Shown here piece after piece: positions 1 through 7,851 of a stretch of 64,000 nt of DNA. The position numbers were made by a program, and so were the translations under genes. Numbering within the stretch: the stretch's first letter is position 1; each line of letters opens with the position of its first letter. Below the pieces are notes generated by a model, which was given only the letters and a program-made list of their open reading frames with translations, was not told the DNA's origin and searched no databases. The stretch is from Kribbella sindirgiensis (GTDB lineage Bacteria > Actinomycetota > Actinomycetes > Propionibacteriales > Kribbellaceae), in the NCBI RefSeq assembly GCF_004331435.1, contig NZ_SJKA01000006.1, positions 310,001 through 374,000 on the forward strand, given 5' to 3'.

Positions 1-469
1 TGTCGTCCTTGCGCGCGTACGCGACCGCGACGTCGCCGAGGTCCGCGAGCAGTTCGTGGGCCTGGGCGTAGGCCGGCACCCAGCGGTGGTTGAACAGGCA
101 CATCGCGATCACGCCGTTCTCACGGATCGCCTTCACCGCGGCGTCGGCCTCCGCGACCGACGTGGTCATCGGCTTCTCGACCAGGATGTGCTTCCCGGCC
201 TCCGCGGCGCGGACCATCATCTCGCCGTGGACGTCGTCCGGCGTGGTCAGGACGACCGCGTCCACCGCGTCGTCGGCCAGCAGCGCGTCGAGGCCGGGAT
301 GGATCGCCGGCCGCGGCGCGCCCCGCTCGGCGATCTCGTCCGCGAGCCGCGCGGCCGCGTCCGCCGAGCGGCTGGTCACCGCCGTGATCTCGGCGTCCGC
401 CCGGCCGGACAACGACAGCGCGTTGCCCCGCCCCATGATCCCGGCGCCGACGATTCCGATCCGCAGCAC
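1..469 (-). CDS. Gfo/Idh/MocA-family oxidoreductase (3' part outside window)
   Basis: NAD(P)-dependent sugar or inositol dehydrogenase-type protein. Only the first 156 residues are inside the window. The N-terminus begins VLRIGIVGAGIMGRGNA, a Rossmann glycine motif, and continues through an alternating alpha/beta fold to HILVEKPMTTS, which contains the EKP motif typical of the family (the Lys contributes to cofactor binding and catalysis), and then NHRW. The start is a GTG placed one base after the TAG of the upstream binding-protein gene, so the two are almost certainly co-transcribed and translationally coupled. Next to a carbohydrate ABC importer the likely job is oxidation or epimerisation of the imported sugar. 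The substrate cannot be read from the sequence. Confidence 0.9.
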   Translation of the reverse strand, partial: MLRIGIVGAGIMGRGNALSLSGRADAEITAVTSRSADAAARLADEIAERGAPRPAIHPGLDALLADDAVDAVVLTTPDDVHGEMMVRAAEAGKHILVEKPMTTSVAEADAAVKAIRENGVIAMCLFNHRWVPAYAQAHELLADLGDVAVAYARKDD

Positions 470-470
470 G

Positions 471-1766
471 CTACTTGCCCTTCGCCAGTGTGTCGTTCCA
501 CGCCTTCTCGGCGTCGTCCAGAGCCTGCTTGGCCGACTTGGTGCCGGACATGAACGCCCGCACCTGTTCGTCGAAGAGCTGCCGGAGCTGCTCGTCGTTC
601 CCCGAACCCAGCGACGCGTCGACGCTCTGCTTGAAGGTGTCGACGAGGATCTTGCGCGCCTGGTCGGCGGGCGTGGTCCCGGTGATGTCGGCGAAGAACG
701 GATCCGCGAGCGCCTTCACCGAGGACGGGTAGATCGGTACCAGCTTGCACAGCGCGAGCTGCTGCTCGGGCGCGGCGACGTACTTGAGCCAGGCGGCGGC
801 CGCGGCCTGGTTGTCCGACTTCGCGGGGATGCCCATGACCTGCTGGCCCGGCATGTAGAACTTGCCGTCGGCGCCGGTCACCGGCGGGCCGACCGTGATC
901 GACGAGTAGACCGCGGGTGCGTTCTTCTCGACGTTCAGCAGCGAACTCGACACCGCGGCCGGGTTGAACGCGATGCCCTTGTTCTCCAGCGACTGCGGCA
1001 TGTCCCGCGGGTTCTCGCTGAGGCTTCCGGGAGCGATCGCGCCCGAGCTGAACAGCGGCTTGAACTTCTCCAGCAGCGCGAGGGTCTCCGGTGTGTTGAA
1101 GGCGGCCTTCTTCCCGTCCTCCGACAGCAGCGGGATGCCGTTCGCCTGCACCACGCTGGAGTACGCCATGAAGTTGGTCGCCGACTTGCCGGTCGCGTCG
1201 TGGTACGTCTTCGCCAGCGCGAGCGCCTCGTCGTACGTCTTCGGCGGCTTGGCCGCGTCGAAGCCGGCCTTGGCCAGCAGATCCTTGTTGTAGAACGCCA
1301 GCGACGTGCCGCCGTTGTACCACGGGATCGCGATGCGCTTGCCGTCGACAACCAACGGCTCGGCCAGGTTCGGCAGGTACGCGGCGACGTCCTCCTGGCT
1401 GAACAGCGAGCTCAGGTCGGCCATCGAGCCGGCGAACAGGCCGGTGGTCGCCGAGGTGAAGTTGACGACGTCCGGCACCTTGCCGGCGGCGATCGCGGCC
1501 AGCAGCTTGGTGGTGATGTCGGCGCCCGGTACGTCCACCCAGTTGATGTGAACCTTCGGGTGCTCCTTCTGGTAGGCGTCGATCCACTTCTGGATGTCCG
1601 GCCCGTAGTTCTTCTGCAGGTTGATCGTCCACCACTCGACGTCACCGGAGTAGGCGTCGCCGGACTGTTTCTGGTCGTCGTCACCGCCTGCGGGGCTACC
1701 GGAGACGCAGCCGGTGAGTGCGAGGACGAGCGTGGCGGCAACAGTGGCGAGTCGGAGTCGGGCCAT
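471..1766 (-). CDS. ABC transporter sugar-binding lipoprotein
   Basis: Extracellular solute-binding protein (family 1, carbohydrate type), 431 residues, expected to capture a sugar outside the membrane and deliver it to the two permeases encoded divergently. The N-terminus is a lipoprotein signal, MARLRLATVAATLVLALTGC, with lipobox LTGC, so Cys20 should be lipidated. The body shows the usual pattern of this family: WWTINLQKNYGPDIQKWIDAY near residue 45, VPDVVNFTSA, and IPWYNGGTSLAFYNKDLL. ATG start. It lies in an operon with the following Gfo/Idh/MocA gene and is transcribed away from the permeases, a slightly unusual split, since binding protein and permeases are normally in one operon. A palindrome 24-43 bases upstream of its start is a likely operator. 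Confidence 0.92.
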   Translation of the reverse strand: MARLRLATVAATLVLALTGCVSGSPAGGDDDQKQSGDAYSGDVEWWTINLQKNYGPDIQKWIDAYQKEHPKVHINWVDVPGADITTKLLAAIAAGKVPDVVNFTSATTGLFAGSMADLSSLFSQEDVAAYLPNLAEPLVVDGKRIAIPWYNGGTSLAFYNKDLLAKAGFDAAKPPKTYDEALALAKTYHDATGKSATNFMAYSSVVQANGIPLLSEDGKKAAFNTPETLALLEKFKPLFSSGAIAPGSLSENPRDMPQSLENKGIAFNPAAVSSSLLNVEKNAPAVYSSITVGPPVTGADGKFYMPGQQVMGIPAKSDNQAAAAAWLKYVAAPEQQLALCKLVPIYPSSVKALADPFFADITGTTPADQARKILVDTFKQSVDASLGSGNDEQLRQLFDEQVRAFMSGTKSAKQALDDAEKAWNDTLAKGK

Positions 1767-1789
1767 CAGTGGCTCCTCAGAACGGAATG

Positions 1790-1809
1790 TCCTAAACCTG
1801 GCTTACAGA
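1790..1809. promoter_or_regulatory. Candidate operator, proximal to the binding-protein gene
   Basis: Imperfect palindrome TCCTAAACCTGGCTTACAGA. It matches the sharper palindrome at 1922-1941 at 14 of 20 positions (shared pattern TC..AAA.C.GG.TT.CAGA). It lies just upstream of the minus-strand binding-protein gene. Two related palindromes, each beside one of two divergent sugar-transport promoters, suggest a common repressor of LacI or ROK type. No such regulator gene is in the window. Confidence 0.5.
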
Positions 1810-1921
1810 CACCAGAGTGTTCGCCATCGAATCGCGCTAGTCAACGGAAGCTGCGGAAATTTTCTGGAGTTACCGCTTCCGGGCCGCTGGGTTCTGGGTT
1901 ACGGTTCCCGTCAACTTGGTA

Positions 1922-1941
1922 TCTGAAATCCGGGTTTCAGA
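1922..1941. promoter_or_regulatory. Candidate operator, proximal to the permease genes
   Basis: TCTGAAATCCGGGTTTCAGA, a 20-bp palindrome with one mismatched pair, ending 15 bases before the permease ATG and overlapping where the transcription start or 5' leader should be. It is the stronger of the two related palindromes in this divergent intergenic region. A repressor bound here would block the permease operon. The regulator is unknown. Confidence 0.6.
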
Positions 1942-1956
1942 CACGAGGAGTGATGC

Positions 1957-2838
1957 ATGCCGGGTCTGAAGGGCCGCGTAGTCGGTCAGCACTGGTACAC
2001 GCCGTACGTGTTCATGCTGCCCGGGCTGCTGTTCTACGCCGCGATGTTCGCGTGGCCGGCCGTGATCGCGATCCAGCTCGCGTTCTCCGACTACGACATC
2101 GTGCACCCGGTGCGCTTCTCCGGACTGGACAACTTCGCCCGGCTGGTGGACGACCCGCGGGTCTGGATCGCACTGCGCAACTCGCTGCTGTTCGTGCTGA
2201 TGTTCCTGCCGCTGACCGTGGTCGCGCCGCTGTTCCTGGCGATGCTGGTGAACCTCAAGCTGCGCGCGATCCAGGCGTTCCGGATGCTCTACTACCTGCC
2301 GGTGATCACGTCGATGGTCGCGGTGGCGGTCGCCTGGCGGTACGTGTTCAACCGCGAGGGCGTCGTGAACTGGCTGCTCGGCCTGTTCGGCGCCGGACCG
2401 ATCGACTTCCTGCTCGACCGGCACTGGGCGCTGCCCACCGTCGTACTGCTGGAGGCGTGGAAGAACGCCGGACTGTTCATGATGATCTACCTGGCCGGAC
2501 TGCAGGCCGTGCCGTCGGACCAGATCGAGGCGGCGACCATCGACGGCGCGAACGCGTGGCAGCGGCTGTTGCACGTCGTCGTACCGGCGCTGCGGCCGAC
2601 GTTCGCGGTCACGCTGGTGCTCAGCATGCTCGAGGCGATGCGGGCCTTCGAATCCGTCTATGTGCTGACCCGCGGCGGGCCGCTCGACTCCACACTCACC
2701 CTCGGCTACTACATCTGGTCGAAAGCCTTCGAGGACTACGACATGGGTTATGCGAGCGCCGTCGGCCTGCTGCTGTGGGCGATCATGATCGTCCTGGCCG
2801 GGTTCAACCTGTTGGTGACCCGGCGGAGGGACGTCTGA
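1957..2838 (+). CDS. Sugar ABC transporter permease (MalF/UgpA type)
   Basis: Integral membrane permease, 293 residues, one of the two channel subunits of a carbohydrate importer. Membrane segments are visible from about residue 18 (VFMLPGLLFYAAMFAWPAVI) onward. The EAA loop that docks the ATPase is seen as EAATIDGANAWQRLLHVVVP around residues 192-211. The start is the ATG preceded by GAGGAG at six bases. It overlaps the next permease gene by one base (TGATG), indicating coupled translation. No ATP-binding subunit follows. In actinobacteria such importers commonly share a MsiK-type ATPase encoded elsewhere, which is the probable case here. Confidence 0.93.
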   Translation: MPGLKGRVVGQHWYTPYVFMLPGLLFYAAMFAWPAVIAIQLAFSDYDIVHPVRFSGLDNFARLVDDPRVWIALRNSLLFVLMFLPLTVVAPLFLAMLVNLKLRAIQAFRMLYYLPVITSMVAVAVAWRYVFNREGVVNWLLGLFGAGPIDFLLDRHWALPTVVLLEAWKNAGLFMMIYLAGLQAVPSDQIEAATIDGANAWQRLLHVVVPALRPTFAVTLVLSMLEAMRAFESVYVLTRGGPLDSTLTLGYYIWSKAFEDYDMGYASAVGLLLWAIMIVLAGFNLLVTRRRDV

Positions 2839-3686
2839 TGGCCCGCCGGCTGTACCGGTCCAAGCCGCGGATCACCGGCCGGCGGATCGGTCTGTACGTG
2901 CTGCTGATCGCGGTCGCCGCGTTGTTCATCGGGCCGTTCCTGATCCTGCTGAGTGCCGCGACCAAACCCGCCACCCAGGACGTGTTCGGGTTCCCGCCGG
3001 ACCTGATCCCGCGGCCGCCGGTGGCCGAATGGTTCCGCGAGGCGTGGACGACGATCCCGTACGCGCGGTTCCTGGTGAACTCGGTGATCTACGTCGGCAT
3101 CACGGTCCCGGTGTACCTCGTGGTGTCCGCGCTGACGGCGTACCCGCTCGCCAGGATCGCGTTCCGCGGCCGCGGCGTGTTCTTCATGCTGTTCCTGTCG
3201 ATCATGTTCCTGCCCGGCGAGCTGATGCTGATCCCGCGGTTCCTGGTGATGAGTGAACTCGGGCTGACCGACACGTTCGCCGCGGTGATCCTGCCCGCGA
3301 TCCTGTCGTCGCTCGGGATCTTCCTGCTCCGCCAGGCGTTCTCGCAGATCCCGGACGAGATCGTCGAGGCCGCCCGGGTCGACGGCGCGAACGAATTCGC
3401 GATCTTCTGGCGGATCTGCGTGCCGATCGTCGCGCCGACGCTCGCCGTGCTCGCGATCCTCGGATTCGTGTCGGTGTGGAACAGCTTCATCTGGCCGCTC
3501 GTGGTGCTGACCACCCAGTCCAAGTTCCCGATCGCGCTCGGTATCGCCTACCTGAGCGGCGTCTCCGGCACCGACGTCCGCGGCCTCGCCGCGGGCACCG
3601 TCATCTCGCTGATCCCCGTCATCGTCGTCTTCCTGTTCCTCCAGAAACGCATCCTCAACAGCATGGGCGGCGCAGTCAAAGGCTGA
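2838..3686 (+). CDS. Sugar ABC transporter permease (MalG/UgpE type)
   Basis: Second permease of the importer, 282 residues. The first membrane segment follows a basic N-terminus (LYVLLIAVAALFIGPFLILL). The EAA motif is EAARVDGANEFAIFWRICVP in the second half. The protein ends QKRILNSMGGAVKG, the typical C-terminus of MalG-type subunits, which usually close with a gly-rich GAVKG tail. The ATG overlaps the stop of the preceding permease. The following Tat-signal gene begins 23 bases downstream and is probably in the same transcript. The last 100 bases of the gene are markedly C-rich in third positions. Confidence 0.93.
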   Translation: MARRLYRSKPRITGRRIGLYVLLIAVAALFIGPFLILLSAATKPATQDVFGFPPDLIPRPPVAEWFREAWTTIPYARFLVNSVIYVGITVPVYLVVSALTAYPLARIAFRGRGVFFMLFLSIMFLPGELMLIPRFLVMSELGLTDTFAAVILPAILSSLGIFLLRQAFSQIPDEIVEAARVDGANEFAIFWRICVPIVAPTLAVLAILGFVSVWNSFIWPLVVLTTQSKFPIALGIAYLSGVSGTDVRGLAAGTVISLIPVIVVFLFLQKRILNSMGGAVKG

Positions 3687-3709
3687 CCCCTCAACCCCGT
3701 GAGGCAACC

Positions 3710-5221
3710 ATGAACCCCACCCGCCGCACCTTCGTTCTCGGAACCACAGCGGGCGGTATCGCCGCCTGGGCCGGCCTCCCCGCCCTCTCGGCCTCCGCCG
3801 ATCCACTCGTCTACGACTCACCAGAAGCCTTCGACGTCGCCCAAGCGGGCTACCTCGCGTCCAACGCCCAGAACAACGAGGCCGGCCTGTACGCCTGGGG
3901 CGAGTCCTACTTCCTGCTGGGCCTGCTACGGATGTACGAGGCCTACCAGGACGAGCGTTACCTGCGTACGTTCGAGGACCGCGCCCGGCATCTGATGAAG
4001 ACCACCGACCACGCCCGGCACGTCAAGGACTACGCCGGCCGGTCCGGCAAGGTCTGGCGCACGGCCGGCAACTACAGCGCCGGCCACGGGGTGCTCCTGG
4101 ACGGTGCCGGCGCTCCGGCGGTTCAGCTCCGCTGGGCCGGGATCAGATCGGCCGAGTCGACCGCCGAGGTCCTGAACGTTGCCAACGGCACCTTCGACCT
4201 CGTGCTCCGCAACCCGGCGACGACCAGCGTCGTCACGCTGCCCGCGGTCAGCCTCGATCCGGCGTCGCCGACGTACGTCGTGACCGCGGTCAACAACGCC
4301 TACAACGCGTCGCGACGCTGGACCGCGGTCGATCTCCGGACAGCTCCCGCGGCCGCGCCCGCACCGGCGGCCGCCACGATCACGTTCACGTCGCAGTACT
4401 ACGTCTTCGCGGTGCACACCGGTATGGTCGCGTTCCCGTTGGCCCGCTACGCCCGGATGGTGCTGCAGTCGCCGAAGCTCGGCTCGCGGCGGGACTTCGC
4501 GAAGCAGGTCCTGGACGCCGCGACCGCGGCCGTGGACTTCCACGAACGGGAGTGGGTCTCACGCCCGGACGGCACCGGCGACTACGTGTGGCCGAAGGGT
4601 GCGCCGATCCCGTTCGACGGCACGATCCAGCCGTACAACCAGAGCCAGGGCATCGGCCAGGTGCTGGTCGAGCTGTTCCGCGTGACCAAGCAGCCGCGGT
4701 ACCGGACCCGGGTCCTGCAGATGCTCAAGGCGTACGAGCCCGCGCTGCGACTCGTTGGTGACGCCTACGTCTGGACCTACTGGCCGCCGTACAGCGAGCT
4801 GTACGCCGGGTACGCCAAGACCGCGGGTATCTCGGAGTACACGCCGTCGTACCCGGCCTCGAAGCAGATCGAGGACCTGAGCCACGCCGCGATCAGCACC
4901 GAGTTCGTGCACGCGGCGTACGACGCCGGGATCGCCGGCGGACCCGCGACGGACATCCAGCGCTTCACGAAGACGTTCACGCAGAAGTTGATCCGGTCCG
5001 CGACCGAGGTCTGGTACCGCGTCGACGGGACGGGCGACGCGGTGCCGGCGAACGCGGTGCAGTGTGCGCGGTGGGGTGCGTACGCCGAGCAGGATGTGCT
5101 GGTCTATCAACAGTCCCTGCGCGTGTACGACGCCGTACAGCTCGTCCCGGTGCAAGGCTCGCACGCATTGGGTATCGCGTACCTGAACTGGGCCAAGAAC
5201 TCTGGTTGGAGGAACAAGTGA
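3710..5221 (+). CDS. Tat-exported protein, probable carbohydrate-active enzyme
   Basis: 503-residue secreted protein. The start is the ATG giving MNPTRRTFVLGTTAGGIAAW, a twin-arginine signal (RRTF) ending near ALSASA. The mature part has repeated Trp/Tyr-rich helices (YLASNAQNNEAGLYAWGESY, LLGLLRMYEAYQDERYLRTF, QIEDLSHAAISTEFVHAAYD), which look like an (alpha/alpha) toroid of the kind seen in polysaccharide lyases, unsaturated-glucuronyl hydrolases and glucuronyl C5-epimerases. I do not recognise the exact family. Its position between two sugar permeases and an FAH-type hydrolase (GTG start overlapping its TGA) suggests a role in processing a uronic-acid or deoxysugar-containing polymer, but this is inference. 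Confidence 0.75.
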   Translation: MNPTRRTFVLGTTAGGIAAWAGLPALSASADPLVYDSPEAFDVAQAGYLASNAQNNEAGLYAWGESYFLLGLLRMYEAYQDERYLRTFEDRARHLMKTTDHARHVKDYAGRSGKVWRTAGNYSAGHGVLLDGAGAPAVQLRWAGIRSAESTAEVLNVANGTFDLVLRNPATTSVVTLPAVSLDPASPTYVVTAVNNAYNASRRWTAVDLRTAPAAAPAPAAATITFTSQYYVFAVHTGMVAFPLARYARMVLQSPKLGSRRDFAKQVLDAATAAVDFHEREWVSRPDGTGDYVWPKGAPIPFDGTIQPYNQSQGIGQVLVELFRVTKQPRYRTRVLQMLKAYEPALRLVGDAYVWTYWPPYSELYAGYAKTAGISEYTPSYPASKQIEDLSHAAISTEFVHAAYDAGIAGGPATDIQRFTKTFTQKLIRSATEVWYRVDGTGDAVPANAVQCARWGAYAEQDVLVYQQSLRVYDAVQLVPVQGSHALGIAYLNWAKNSGWRNK

Positions 5222-5988
5222 GACTGCTCCGGATTCACACGCCGGACGGGTTGCGGGACGCCGTCCTGAACGACGAGGGAAAGGTGCAACTGCCGGACGG
5301 GGATGCTGAGGACCTCTCGGAGGTCCGGCTCGCGGCACCTCTCGATCCGGGCAAGATCGTGTGCGTGGGCCTGAACTACGCGGATCACGCGGCCGAAGGC
5401 GGGCAGGAGGCACCGGCCGAGCCGATCCTGTTCTTGAAAGCACCTGACACCGTCGTCGGGCCGTACGACGACATCGTCATCCCACGCGGTGGCGAGAAGA
5501 CCGACTGGGAGGTCGAGCTGGGCGTGGTGATCGGGCGTACGGCGTCGTACCTCAGCTCTTCAGAGGAAGCGCTCGACTATGTCGCCGGGTACGTCCTCGT
5601 GAACGACGTGTCCGAGCGGCACTTCCAGCTCGAACGCGGTGGGCAATGGGACAAGGGCAAGAACGCGGCGACGTTCTGCCCGCTCGGTCCGTGGATCCTG
5701 ACCGCCGACGAGGTGCCGGACCCGCAGAAGCTCAAGCTCGGGCTGGACGTGAACGGCGAGGCGCTGCAGGACAGTTCGACGGCCGAGATGATCTTCGGCG
5801 TCGCGCACCTGGTGCACTACATCTCGCAGTTCATGACGCTCTACCCTGGCGACGTGATCAGCACCGGCACGCCGGCCGGCGTCGGCGCAGGCCAGAAGCC
5901 GCCCCGCTACCTGCGCGCGGGCGACGTACTCCGGGCCTGGGCCGACGGGCTGGGCGAACAGCGCAACAAGCTGGTCGCTAGTTCTTGA
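5218..5988 (+). CDS. Fumarylacetoacetate hydrolase family protein
   Basis: 256 residues. FAH-fold hydrolase acting on a 2,4-diketo acid or related substrate. The family metal site is visible: E98 and E100 in DWEVELGVVIG and D130 in VLVNDVSERHFQ. Other family marks are KIVCVGLNYADHA near residue 46 and VISTGTPAGVG near the end. The GTG start overlaps the TGA of the preceding gene and has GGAGGA five bases upstream. Such enzymes are often labelled ureidoglycolate lyase, but next to a sugar importer and a Gfo/Idh dehydrogenase the better guess is the last step of a non-phosphorylating deoxysugar route (for example 2,4-diketo-3-deoxy-L-fuconate hydrolysis). The 3' end overlaps the convergent reductase gene by 11 bases. 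Confidence 0.88.
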   Translation: MRLLRIHTPDGLRDAVLNDEGKVQLPDGDAEDLSEVRLAAPLDPGKIVCVGLNYADHAAEGGQEAPAEPILFLKAPDTVVGPYDDIVIPRGGEKTDWEVELGVVIGRTASYLSSSEEALDYVAGYVLVNDVSERHFQLERGGQWDKGKNAATFCPLGPWILTADEVPDPQKLKLGLDVNGEALQDSSTAEMIFGVAHLVHYISQFMTLYPGDVISTGTPAGVGAGQKPPRYLRAGDVLRAWADGLGEQRNKLVASS

Positions 5989-6829
5989 GCGCCGCGGCGA
6001 TGGTGTCGGCGATGGGCGTGGTGGGGCGACCGATGAGGCGGGTGAGGTCGGAGCCGCGGCTCGCGAGGAGGCCGCGTTCGATGGCGTTGTCGACGCCGAC
6101 GAGGATCGGGACGAACGGCGCGGGAATCCCGGCGCCGGTCAGCACCTGGGTGAGGTCCTCGGGGGAGAGGTTGTTGTAGGCAACGTCCTGACCGGACTGC
6201 TTCGACAGCTCGGCGGCGTACTCGGTCAGCGTGAAGGCCGAGTCGCCGTTGAGCTCGTACGCCTTCTTCTCGTGCCCCTCACCGGTCAGTACGACGGCGG
6301 CCGCCGCCGCGAAGTCCCGCCGCGCAGCCGACGCGATCCGCCCGTCACCCGCACTACCGACGACCCCGTTCGCCAGCTGTACGGCGATCTGGTCCGTGTA
6401 GACCTCGTTGTACCAGCCGTTGCGAAGGAACGTGTACGGCAGACCCGAATCGAGGATCGCCTGCTCCGTGGCGATGTGATCGGCGGCCAGGTCGAAGTCG
6501 GCGTCAGGTCCGCCGAGCACACTGGTGTACGCGATCCGCGCAACCCCGGCGTTCTTCGCGGCCGTGATGACGGCCTGGTGCTGCTCGCGCCGGTTCGGCT
6601 CGAGGCCCGAGATCAGCAGGACCGTGTCACCGGCGCCGAAGGCCTTCGCCAGCGCGTCCGGGTCGTTGTAGTCGGCGACCCGCACCTCGACGCCGCGGTC
6701 CGCGATCGGGGTCGCCTTCGCGGCGTTCCGCGCGACCGCGACGACCTGATCGGCGGGGACCCGCTGCAGCAGCTCATCGATGACGAGCGTGCCCAGGTGC
6801 CCGGTGGCGGCGGTGACGACGATGCTCAT
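5978..6829 (-). CDS. NmrA-family NAD(P)H-dependent reductase
   Basis: 283 residues. SDR-type atypical reductase resembling QorB/NmrA proteins. The N-terminus MSIVVTAATGHLGTLVIDEL carries the nucleotide motif, in the TGxLG variant common in this family. NAGVARIAYTSVLGG and LRNGWYNEVY mark the substrate lobe. I take ATG at 6829, with GGAG five bases upstream, rather than the GTG two codons earlier. The gene diverges from an AraC-type regulator, a common arrangement in which the regulator controls the reductase. The physiological substrate is unknown; quinone or aldehyde reduction is typical. The gene's 3' end is C-rich, visible as a G-rich plus strand near 6000. Confidence 0.88.
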   Translation of the reverse strand: MSIVVTAATGHLGTLVIDELLQRVPADQVVAVARNAAKATPIADRGVEVRVADYNDPDALAKAFGAGDTVLLISGLEPNRREQHQAVITAAKNAGVARIAYTSVLGGPDADFDLAADHIATEQAILDSGLPYTFLRNGWYNEVYTDQIAVQLANGVVGSAGDGRIASAARRDFAAAAAVVLTGEGHEKKAYELNGDSAFTLTEYAAELSKQSGQDVAYNNLSPEDLTQVLTGAGIPAPFVPILVGVDNAIERGLLASRGSDLTRLIGRPTTPIADTIAAALKN

Positions 6830-6882
6830 TCGCACTCCTAGTAGTTGAGGTTTCTATCACCGACAGTAGGCGGTAGTCACGA

Positions 6883-6917
6883 GCGGATCTATGTCCATGG
6901 AGCGCAGATTCATATCC
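6883..6917. promoter_or_regulatory. Candidate AraC-type direct-repeat operator
   Basis: Two 14-base direct repeats, GCGGATCTATGTCC (6883-6896) and GCAGATTCATATCC (6904-6917), agree at 10 of 14 positions and start exactly 21 bases apart, two helical turns. Tandem half-sites on one face of the helix are typical for AraC proteins. They lie in the 122-bp divergent region between the reductase and the AraC gene. Binding is not demonstrated. Confidence 0.45.
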
Positions 6918-6951
6918 GATCGTCTTGACCGCCGCGCGTATGATGCCAGGT

Positions 6952-7851
6952 ATGGATGTACTCGCCGATGTCGTCACCGCGATGAGGACCGGCCCTGCCA
7001 GCTCCGGACGCACCGAGGTCCGGGGCCCGTGGGGTCTGCGCTTCGAGGGGTCCGTAGGCGCCGGCTTCCACCTCGTCCTGCAAGGTACGGCGTGGTTGCT
7101 GTCGCCGGACCTGGACCCGATCCAGCTCGGTCCGGGGGACGCGGTGCTGCTGCCGCGCGGCCTCGAGCACGCGCTCGCCGACCACCCGGATTCGCCGATC
7201 GCCGACTTCGACCCGGCGGTCGAACAGCCTCCGCAGGGTCACGGTGCGCGGGCGTTGCTGCTGTGCGGGACGTACCGGCTGGACCGCGAGCGTCCGCACC
7301 CGGTGCTGAGCAAGCTGCCGGACGTGGTCGTCGTACCGGCGGATCCGGGACGCCACCGTTCGTTGCATACGGCAATCAGCATCCTGGGTGAGGAGCTCGA
7401 CGCGCGGCAGCCCGGTGCGGCGGCCGTCGTACCGGCGCTGGTGGATGCGTTGCTGGTGCTGATCCTGCGCGCCTGGTTCGAGAACAACGACTGCCCGACA
7501 GATCGGGGCTGGGCGCGGGCGCTGACCGATCCCGCGGTCGTGCAGTCGCTCGAGCTCATCCACGAGCGGCCGGGCGCCGCGTGGACGGTCGCCGATCTGG
7601 CGGCCGATGTCGGGTTGTCGCGGGCCGCCTTCGCCCGGCGGTTCACGGAGGCGGTCGGGGAGCCGCCGCTGACGTACTTGTTCCGGTGGCGGATGACGAC
7701 CGCGGCGCGGCTGCTGCGGGATCACGATCGCCCGCTCGCCACGGTGGCGAAGGAGATCGGGTACACGTCGGAGTTCGCGTTCGCGAAGGCGTTCAAGCGC
7801 GACTTCGGCGTACCGCCGGGGACCTATCGCAAGCAGCTCATCCCGGTCTGA
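6952..7851 (+). CDS. AraC-family transcriptional regulator with cupin sensor domain
   Basis: 299 residues if started at the ATG giving MDVLADVV. An upstream in-frame ATG exists, but that extension (TAARMMPG) is not family-like. Residues 1-190 form a cupin-type sensor (FHLVLQGTAWLL, LGPGDAVLLPRGLEHAL), of the AraC-binding type often found with RclR-like regulators. The C-terminal 100 residues contain two helix-turn-helices: WTVADLAADVGLSRAAFARR and ATVAKEIGYTSEFAFAKAFK, followed by FGVPPGTYRKQ, the AraC signature. It diverges from an NmrA-like reductase, its likely target, and overlaps the convergent LuxR gene by 14 bases at its 3' end. There is only a weak ribosome-binding site (AGG). Confidence 0.92.
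   Translation: MDVLADVVTAMRTGPASSGRTEVRGPWGLRFEGSVGAGFHLVLQGTAWLLSPDLDPIQLGPGDAVLLPRGLEHALADHPDSPIADFDPAVEQPPQGHGARALLLCGTYRLDRERPHPVLSKLPDVVVVPADPGRHRSLHTAISILGEELDARQPGAAAVVPALVDALLVLILRAWFENNDCPTDRGWARALTDPAVVQSLELIHERPGAAWTVADLAADVGLSRAAFARRFTEAVGEPPLTYLFRWRMTTAARLLRDHDRPLATVAKEIGYTSEFAFAKAFKRDFGVPPGTYRKQLIPV

Noticed and set aside
90..3686. A 1198-residue open frame running through 0.1-3.7 kb
   Set aside because: Only its last 282 residues (from 2838) are protein-like, the MalG-type permease; the rest is antisense to the binding-protein gene and out of frame with the first permease.
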